From an uncultured bacterium (lineage in GTDB: Bacteria; Actinomycetota; UBA4738; HRBIN12): 10,940 nucleotides of DNA. The DNA lies in NCBI GenBank assembly GCA_937881155.1, contig CALGFI010000027.1:1-10940 (forward strand). Reading direction: 5' to 3'. Below, piece after piece: positions 6,633 through 10,940 of the stretch (position 1 is its first letter; the number at the start of each line of letters is the position of its first letter). Under the pieces are notes generated by a model that searched no databases, had not been told where the DNA came from, and saw only the letters and a list, made by a program, of their open reading frames with translations. Both the position numbers and the translations under genes were made by a program.

Positions 6633-6673
6633 CGACCCGATCGAGGCCGGTCCGCGGCGAGAAGCGCTCGTGA
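6629..6673 (+). CDS. Possible 14-codon coupling minigene between E1-beta and bicupin
   Basis: An ATG at 6629 overlaps the E1-beta stop as ATGA. It reads 14 codons (MTTRSRPVRGEKRS, basic) and ends in TGA, sharing GTGA with the start of the bicupin at 6670. It fills exactly the only larger gap of the operon. It could carry ribosomes from E1-beta to the bicupin, or be chance. No known peptide family is recognised. Confidence 0.3.
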   Translation: MTTRSRPVRGEKRS

Positions 6674-7584
6674 GCCCGAGCCACGTCGTCCGGAGCCGCG
6701 CGGACGCCACGTACGACGTCCCTCCGCTGTACGAGCCCCACGTTCAAGGATTCCGGAGGTGGACCATCGTCGACGAAGCCGCCGGATCGGTTCACGCGGG
6801 GTTCGGCCTGGGCGAGATGGACCCGGGCGGCCGTATCGACCCACACGTCCACTCATTCGAAGAGAGCCTCTACGTCCTGGAGGGCGAGGTCGTGTGGCGG
6901 ACTCCCGGCGCGGCCGTGCTCATGCGGCCGGGCGATTACGGCGTGGTCCCCGTCGGCATCACGCACGCACTGCGGAACGAAGGGACGACGACGGCGCGCT
7001 GGGCCGCGATGTCGTCCCCGGTCCCGCGACGCGCGCATCACGGCGACACCTACTTCGTTCCGGAGTTCGCCGACGCCGACGCGGTGCCCGTCGATCCGCG
7101 CGATCCGCGAACGCGTTCGTTCGGTCACATCGACCCCGCCAACATGGACGTCGGGAACCAGCGTCAGGAGATGCTGGCCGTCTCCGCGAGCATGCGGACG
7201 GCGCTGCTCGTGTACAGCGGCATCACCGTGAAGATGATGGTGGACACCGATCTCGGTGCGAACCTGTCGACGATGTTCATGGTGCAGTACGAGACGCGCG
7301 GTGTCGCCGGCCCGCACGACCACCCGCTCGAGGAGACCTACTTGATTCTGGACGGCCACGTCGACGCGACGTTCGACGGCGCTCAGTACCGGCTCGAGCC
7401 CGGTGACGTCGCATGGGCGGGCGTCGGGTGCGTGCATTCGTTTACGAACCCTGGACCGGGAACTGTGCGATGGCTCGAGACGCAGGCGCCGCAGCCGCCG
7501 GCCAGGCACTCGTACCGATTCGCGCGCGACTGGGATTACCTGCAACAAGCGCTGACCGAGCAGACGGAGGCGGTGCGGGAATGA
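6670..7584 (+). CDS. Bicupin metalloprotein, both metal sites intact
   Basis: A 304-residue double cupin with two beta-barrels. Domain 1 (about 40-115) has H59, H61, E65 and H99 (PHVHSFEESLYVLEG at 58-72, GITHALRN at 96-103). Domain 2 (about 195-275) has H216, H218, E222 and H256 (GPHDHPLEETYLILDG at 214-229, CVHSFTN at 254-260). Both therefore keep the three-His-one-Glu set that binds Mn, Fe or Ni. Relatives include oxalate decarboxylases, dioxygenases, isomerases and ureidoglycine aminohydrolase. The last uses a different ligand set as I recall it, so it is a poor fit. The start is GTG with GAGAAG 5 bases upstream. It ends in an ATGA overlap with the SDR-like gene. In this operon it should act on a metabolite near the E1 step, perhaps an isomerisation, oxygenation or decarboxylation (inference). 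The exact reaction is unknown. Confidence 0.88.
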   Translation: MSPSHVVRSRADATYDVPPLYEPHVQGFRRWTIVDEAAGSVHAGFGLGEMDPGGRIDPHVHSFEESLYVLEGEVVWRTPGAAVLMRPGDYGVVPVGITHALRNEGTTTARWAAMSSPVPRRAHHGDTYFVPEFADADAVPVDPRDPRTRSFGHIDPANMDVGNQRQEMLAVSASMRTALLVYSGITVKMMVDTDLGANLSTMFMVQYETRGVAGPHDHPLEETYLILDGHVDATFDGAQYRLEPGDVAWAGVGCVHSFTNPGPGTVRWLETQAPQPPARHSYRFARDWDYLQQALTEQTEAVRE

Positions 7585-8282
7585 GCGATGGCGTGGTGGT
7601 GGTCGTCGGTGCGACGGCCGGTCTCGGCAAGGAGGTGGCTCGCCACTACGCAGGTGCCGACCGCGATGTGGTGATCACCGGACGCGACGAGGCGCGCGTG
7701 AAAGAGGTCGCCGATGAGCTCGGCGGGAAGACGACGGGGGTCGCGCTCGACCTGTCGCGGCCGAACGAGATCGCGGACGCGCTCCGCGGCGTCGGCGACG
7801 TCCACCGGCTCGTCCTCGCCGGAGTCCAGCGCGACCAGAACACGATGCGCGGTTACGACGTGGACGCGGCCATCCGGCTGGTGACCCTCAAGCTCGTCGG
7901 CTACACCGAGGTCGTGCACGCGCTGATGGATCGGCTCCGAGACGACTCTTCCATCCTCATCTTCGGCGGGCTGGCGAAGGAACACCCGTACCCCGGCTCG
8001 ATGACGGTCACGACGATCAACCACGGTGTTGACGGCCTCGTGCGGTCGCTCACGTTCGAGCTCGCGCCCATCCGGGTGAACGCGATCCATCCGGGAATCG
8101 TCGAGGACAGCCCGTTCTGGGGTGGGAAGACGGAAGCGCTCGACGGGCACCGCGCACGAACGACGACCGGGCGTTTGGTTCAGATGCAGGACATCGTGGA
8201 CGCGGCGGTCATGATGCTGGAGAACCCCTCGATCGTCGGCGCGGAGCTCAGGGTGGACGCCGGCTGGTCTCTTCCTCTGTAG
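7581..8282 (+). CDS. SDR-fold protein lacking the catalytic Ser-Tyr-Lys residues
   Basis: A 233-residue Rossmann-fold protein of the short-chain dehydrogenase/reductase family. The dinucleotide loop VGATAGLGKEVA is at 9-20, TGRD at 33-36 suits NADP(H), VNAIHPG is at 166-172 and the C-terminal VDAGWSL at 225-231. Aligning NHGVDGLVRSL (147-157) with the usual K-A-A-L-x-G-L stretch puts Asn at the catalytic Lys (N147) and Val at the Tyr (V143). The catalytic Ser position reads Gly (IFGG, 127-130), and the NNAG motif is LAGV. Length is normal, so this is not a truncation. The ATG at 7581 overlaps the bicupin stop and GGAGG lies 10 bases upstream. The frame continues upstream within the bicupin gene but without SDR features. 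It may be an atypical enzyme using other residues, or a cofactor-binding partner. Confidence 0.85.
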   Translation: MSDGVVVVVGATAGLGKEVARHYAGADRDVVITGRDEARVKEVADELGGKTTGVALDLSRPNEIADALRGVGDVHRLVLAGVQRDQNTMRGYDVDAAIRLVTLKLVGYTEVVHALMDRLRDDSSILIFGGLAKEHPYPGSMTVTTINHGVDGLVRSLTFELAPIRVNAIHPGIVEDSPFWGGKTEALDGHRARTTTGRLVQMQDIVDAAVMMLENPSIVGAELRVDAGWSLPL

Positions 8283-8286
8283 GCAC

Positions 8287-9153
8287 ATGACCACCGTCGC
8301 CGTTCTGGGCACCGGACGGATGGGCGGCGCCATGGTCGGAACGCTGTCGCGCGCCGGCTTCGACGTCGTCGCGTGGAATCGATCGAGCGGAAAGGTCGAG
8401 CACGTGGCAGCGTCTGCCGGCGCGAACGTCGCCGACACCCCGACCGAAGCCATCCGCGACGCGGACGTCGTCGTCAGCAGCCTCGCCGACGACGCCGCGG
8501 TCGAGTCCGTCTTCGGGCAGACGACCGAGGCGCTGCACGAGTCGCAGATCGTGTTGGAGATGAGCACGATCTCCCCCGTCACGACACGCCGGATCGGCGA
8601 GCGGGTGCTCGCTCGTGGCGCCGGCTACCTCGACGCGCCGGTCTCCGGAAGCGTGTCGCTCGTCGAAGCGGGGAACCTGACGATCATGGTCGGCGGCGAC
8701 GGGGCAACGCTCGACCGAGGCCTTCCCGTGCTCGACGCCCTCGCGGGCAAGATCCTGCACGTCGGCACCCTCGGTGCGGGCGCGACGATGAAGCTCGCGG
8801 TCAACGCGCTCGTCCACGGCCTCAACGTCGCACTCTCGGAGTCACTGGTCCTCGCCGAACGCGCCGGCGTCGACCGATCGGAGGCGTACGAGGTGTTCGC
8901 CTCGGGGGCGGCGGCGGCACCGTTCGTCCTTTACAAGCGCGCTGCCTACGAACGGCCGGACGACACGCCCGTCGCGTTCAGCCTCGAGCTCGTGGCGAAG
9001 GACCTCGACCTGATCCTCGGCCTGGCCGACGACGTGGGCCTGCCGATGAAGCAGGCCACGATCAACCGTGAAACCGTCGATGAGGCCATCCGCGCCGGTC
9101 TCGGCGAACACGACCTCAGCGCGCTCGCCGTTCACCTTCGAGCGCTCTCGTAG
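8287..9153 (+). CDS. Beta-hydroxyacid dehydrogenase (3-hydroxyisobutyrate / tartronate semialdehyde reductase family)
   Basis: A 288-residue cytoplasmic NAD(P)-dependent oxidoreductase of the 6PGDH/HIBADH family, which interconverts a beta-hydroxyacid and its semialdehyde or keto form. The Rossmann motif VLGTGRMGGAM is at 6-16. WNRSSGK (30-36) follows beta-2; the Asn-Arg-Ser there is usual for NADP preference. The substrate loop DAPVSGS is at 116-122. The catalytic-helix motif GAGATMKLAVNAL (163-175) holds K169 and N173. Length is typical. It starts 4 bases after the SDR-like gene, without a clear ribosome binding site, as last gene of the operon. Glyoxylate/succinic semialdehyde reductases and GlxR-like enzymes share these features, so the substrate cannot be fixed. 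It plausibly handles a short hydroxyacid linked to the E1 step. Confidence 0.9.
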   Translation: MTTVAVLGTGRMGGAMVGTLSRAGFDVVAWNRSSGKVEHVAASAGANVADTPTEAIRDADVVVSSLADDAAVESVFGQTTEALHESQIVLEMSTISPVTTRRIGERVLARGAGYLDAPVSGSVSLVEAGNLTIMVGGDGATLDRGLPVLDALAGKILHVGTLGAGATMKLAVNALVHGLNVALSESLVLAERAGVDRSEAYEVFASGAAAAPFVLYKRAAYERPDDTPVAFSLELVAKDLDLILGLADDVGLPMKQATINRETVDEAIRAGLGEHDLSALAVHLRALS

Positions 9154-9175
9154 GAATCGCGCGTCGTCTGTTTGT

Positions 9176-9181
9176 TACGGT
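9176..9181 (+). promoter_or_regulatory. Possible -10 box TACGGT for a leaderless dinB-like transcript
   Basis: TACGGT matches TANNNT and ends 6 bases before the GTG at 9188, so transcription would start at or next to the start codon. No ribosome binding site is seen before that GTG. The -35 region (ggaatc near 9153-9158) does not match TTGACA. Confidence 0.35.
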
Positions 9182-9187
9182 GCGGCC

Positions 9188-9697
9188 GTGAACGGAGCGG
9201 TCCTGCGCGACGCGTTCGGCCACCACGTGTGGGCGACGCTCCGACTGCTCGACGTCTGCCTCGAGCTCACTCCCGAGCAGCTCGCGACGACGGTTCCCGG
9301 AACGTACGGGTCGATCCTCGACACGTCGCGCCACGTGGTCGGAGCAGATGCGTGGTACCTGTCGAGGATGACCGACGATCCGGCCTTCCGGGTCGACGAG
9401 GAGCAGATGGATCTTGCCGAGATCCGCGCCGTCATGGAGCGGAACGGCGACGCGTGGACGCGCATCATCGAAGGCGACATCGACCCCGATGCGGTCGAGA
9501 TCACCCCGCAAGAGGATGGATCCGAGTTCCACACGCCGAAAGGGATCCGGATCGCGCAGGCGCTCCACCACGGGACCGATCACCGCAGCCAGATCTGCAC
9601 GGCGATCACCACGCTCGGCATGGAGCCGCCCGACGTCGACGTGTGGGCCTACGGCGAGCTGTACGGCCGGACGGCGGACATCCCCGCGCCGTCCTGA
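9188..9697 (+). CDS. DinB-family (DinB_2 / DUF664-like) metal-binding protein
   Basis: A 169-residue, mostly helical protein of the DinB/YfiT-like four-helix bundle superfamily, whose members bind a metal through three His and include thiol-dependent transferases (mycothiol, bacillithiol) and uncharacterised stress proteins. FGHHVWATLRLLDV at 10-23 forms the first helix. The likely metal ligands are H49 (DTSRHVVGADAWYL) and H128 with H132 (ALHHGTDHRSQ). Length fits the family (150-180). I chose the GTG at 9188 because the family pattern starts there; the open frame upstream overlaps the previous gene and is unlike DinB. It probably starts its own transcript (TACGGT at 9176). The 34-base gap to the preceding operon and the unrelated family suggest it is not part of that pathway. 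Biochemical role not known. Confidence 0.85.
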   Translation: MNGAVLRDAFGHHVWATLRLLDVCLELTPEQLATTVPGTYGSILDTSRHVVGADAWYLSRMTDDPAFRVDEEQMDLAEIRAVMERNGDAWTRIIEGDIDPDAVEITPQEDGSEFHTPKGIRIAQALHHGTDHRSQICTAITTLGMEPPDVDVWAYGELYGRTADIPAPS

Positions 9698-9703
9698 CGC
9701 GGT

Positions 9704-9708
9704 AAGGA
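9704..9708 (+). promoter_or_regulatory. Ribosome binding site AAGGA before the serine hydrolase
   Basis: AAGGA lies 8 bases before the ATG at 9717. It selects this ATG over the long upstream extension of the same frame, which is a shadow of the dinB-like gene. The gene follows that one by 19 bases, so the two may be co-transcribed. Confidence 0.55.
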
Positions 9709-9716
9709 TCTCCGGC

Positions 9717-10559
9717 ATGTCCGGGAGCCGATCGGTGGACGATCTCGGGCCGCTCGTCTCGGACTGGCCGGTGGAGACGGTATCGGCGGGCGTGACCGAC
9801 GCACGTAGCACAGTCGGCCTTGCGGGCGATCCCGATCGCGCCGCGCGCATCGCGTCCGTCGGAAAGCTCCTAGTGGGCATGGCGGCGATGGTCGCGCTCG
9901 AGGAAGGCGCCATCGCTCTGGACGAGCCGGCAGGACCAGAAGGCTCGACCGTTCGGCACCTGCTCGCGCACGCGTCGGGGCTTGCGTTCGACGGTCACCT
10001 GGTGCTCTCCCCGCCGGGCAGACGCCGGATCTACTCGAACACCGGTATCGAGGTGTTCGCGGACCACCTCGCGACGCGTACCGGGATGTCGTTCGGGGAG
10101 TACCTACGCGCAGGAGTTCTCCAACCGCTGGCGATGCAACAGACGGAGCTGCGCGGCTCACCGGCACACGAGGTCTGGAGCAGTGTCGGAGACCTGATGT
10201 CCTTCGCGCGCGAGCTTCTTTCGCCCACGCTCGTCGCGCAGAAGACGCTCGGCGAAGCGACGCGCCCGCAATTCGCGGAGCTCGCGGGCGTCCTCCCTGA
10301 GGTCGGGCGGTTCGACCCGAACCCGTGGGGGCTCACCTTCGAGATCCGCGACGACAAACGACCGCACTGGACGGGGGCGCGGAACTCGCCGGAGACGTTC
10401 GGGCACTTCGGTGGGTCGGGCGCGTTCCTGTGGGTCGATCCCGTCGCCGGAATCGGCGCCGCCGCGATCGCCGACCGGGAGTTCGGGCCCTGGGCGCTCG
10501 ACGCGTGGCCGCCGTTCTCCGACGCGGTGCTCGAACGGTCCGCGGTGCGGCGCGGGTAA
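9717..10559 (+). CDS. Small cytoplasmic serine hydrolase of the class C beta-lactamase / DD-peptidase fold
   Basis: A 280-residue member of the beta-lactamase-related serine hydrolase family (PF00144; esterases, DD-peptidases, EstB-like proteins). The nucleophile motif SVGK is at 47-50 (S47, K50) in RIASVGKLLVGMAAM. The second motif YSN is at 106-108, preceded by LLAHASGL at 82-89, a family hallmark. The third motif, HFGGSG at 230-235, replaces KTG with HxG, as in many esterase-like members. There is no signal peptide or lipobox, so it should be cytoplasmic, unlike true beta-lactamases. It is shorter than most members (350-400) because the C-terminal part is reduced and the N-terminus short. 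Motifs are intact, so activity on a small ester or amide is likely; antibiotic resistance is not implied. Placed 19 bases after the dinB-like gene. Confidence 0.85.
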   Translation: MSGSRSVDDLGPLVSDWPVETVSAGVTDARSTVGLAGDPDRAARIASVGKLLVGMAAMVALEEGAIALDEPAGPEGSTVRHLLAHASGLAFDGHLVLSPPGRRRIYSNTGIEVFADHLATRTGMSFGEYLRAGVLQPLAMQQTELRGSPAHEVWSSVGDLMSFARELLSPTLVAQKTLGEATRPQFAELAGVLPEVGRFDPNPWGLTFEIRDDKRPHWTGARNSPETFGHFGGSGAFLWVDPVAGIGAAAIADREFGPWALDAWPPFSDAVLERSAVRRG

Positions 10560-10576
10560 GGTTCGCGATTCCGCCC

Positions 10577-10621
10577 CCCGGTCAGGACCTCCGGGCACGC
10601 CGGATGCCTCTCTTCCAGGCA
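10577..10621 (+). terminator. Two weak hairpins after the serine hydrolase
   Basis: CCCGG (10577-10581) pairs with CCGGG (10591-10595), and TGCCT (10605-10609) with AGGCA (10617-10621; loop of 7). Both lie just downstream of the stop at 10559 but neither is followed by a T-run, so they are at best factor-dependent or weak termination signals. Confidence 0.25.
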
Positions 10622-10737
10622 CGGAAGGGTTGGTTGCCGTTCGGGAAATCCCCCACGCGAACCCGAAGAAAGTACTGATGGGCTACTGCACCACTCCTGC
10701 CGATACCTCTTTCATAGGAACCGGGGACCACAGAGGT

Positions 10738-10744
10738 GGAAGGA
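10738..10744 (+). promoter_or_regulatory. Ribosome binding site GGAAGGA before the response regulator
   Basis: GGAAGGA lies 5 bases before the ATG at 10750 and supports that start. It directly follows the AGAGGT arm of a possible hairpin (10705-10737), which might affect access to it. Confidence 0.6.
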
Positions 10745-10749
10745 CCGGG

Positions 10750-10940
10750 ATGGATCGGATCAGCATCCTCATCGCCGACGACGAGGAGACGGTCGTCGAG
10801 ACCCTCGCGGCCGTCGTGGCCGCCGAGCCGGATCTGGAGGTCGTCGCCTCGGCCCACGACGCAGGCACGGCGATCGAGCTCGCGTCGCGGGAGCAGCCGG
10901 ACGTCGCGATCGTCGACGTGCGGATGCCCGGCGGCGGCGG
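10750..10940 (+). CDS. Response regulator, receiver domain (C-terminal part beyond window)
   Basis: The first 63 residues of a two-component response regulator. ISILIADDEETVVETLA (4-20) carries the acidic pocket residues D10 and D11. DVAIVDVRMPGGG (51-63) contains the phospho-acceptor D56, followed by the typical RMP turn. The pattern, with DLEVVASAHDAGTAIEL in between, is that of the NarL/LuxR-type receivers common in actinobacteria, but the output domain is cut off, so DNA binding is only presumed. The start ATG has a good ribosome binding site. It is preceded by a 190-base spacer and is unlikely to be part of the catabolic locus. Sensor kinase and target are not visible. Confidence 0.88.
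   Translation, partial: MDRISILIADDEETVVETLAAVVAAEPDLEVVASAHDAGTAIELASREQPDVAIVDVRMPGGG

Larger units (their letters stand above)
10560..10749 (+). other. Spacer and probable leader of the response regulator gene
   Basis: These 190 bases hold no gene. Besides the two hairpins near the left end there is TTCGGG (10640-10645) paired with CCCGAA (10662-10667), overlapped by the alternative pairing GTTCG (10639-10643) with CGAAC (10658-10662), and ACCTCT (10705-10710) paired with AGAGGT (10732-10737), next to the ribosome binding site. I see no clear -35/-10 pair and do not recognise a known riboswitch. Confidence 0.4.

Noticed and set aside
6670..7584. Assignment of the bicupin as ureidoglycine aminohydrolase
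   Set aside because: That enzyme, as I recall, binds Mn through a Glu-His-His-Gln set in one domain only; here both domains have the classical three-His-one-Glu set, and no other allantoin genes are near.
9717..10559. Antibiotic-resistance beta-lactamase
   Set aside because: There is no signal peptide, the length is short, and the third motif is HFGG rather than KTG; the esterase-like group is a better fit.
10560..10749. Known riboswitch before the response regulator
   Set aside because: No conserved core of c-di-GMP, c-di-AMP, cobalamin or other classes I know was recognised, and the stems are short.

Overview
The window is GC-rich DNA with tightly packed genes, several GTG starts, 4-base ATGA overlaps and one apparently leaderless gene. 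Together with an XRE-cupin regulator, acetoin-type E1 subunits and a DinB-family protein, this suggests a high-GC soil or aquatic bacterium, most likely Actinomycetota. That assignment is inference from composition and style; there is no rRNA or other phylogenetic marker here.

Left part, minus strand (1-3191). Reading leftwards, there is an XRE-cupin transcription regulator (2583-3191), a 274-base spacer holding repeats, a TRZ/ATZ-type amidohydrolase (980-2308) and, overlapping it by 4 bases, an RbsC-like ABC permease that runs off the left edge (983 to beyond 1). The rest of the transporter presumably lies outside the window.

Centre, plus strand (3399-9153). Divergent from the regulator is a compact operon of six clear genes: an M24-fold hydrolase with a changed metal site, E1-alpha and E1-beta of a thiamine-diphosphate 2-oxo acid (acetoin-type) dehydrogenase, a bicupin with two intact metal sites, an SDR-fold protein without its catalytic residues, and a beta-hydroxyacid dehydrogenase. 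A possible 14-codon minigene bridges E1-beta and the bicupin. Gene ends overlap or lie within 4 bases, except for the bridged 37-base gap. No E2 or E3 component is present. I read the two divergent arms as one catabolic locus controlled by the XRE-cupin protein: uptake, hydrolysis (amidohydrolase, M24), oxidation or cleavage of a carbonyl compound (E1), a metal-dependent cupin step and reduction or oxidation of a hydroxyacid. The substrate is unknown and I could not match this gene set to a described pathway.

Right part, plus strand (9188-10940). A DinB-like metalloprotein, a small serine hydrolase of the class C beta-lactamase fold, a 190-base spacer with weak hairpins, and the first 63 residues of a response regulator receiver domain. 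These look unrelated to the catabolic locus. No tRNA, rRNA, CRISPR array, insertion sequence or attachment site was seen.
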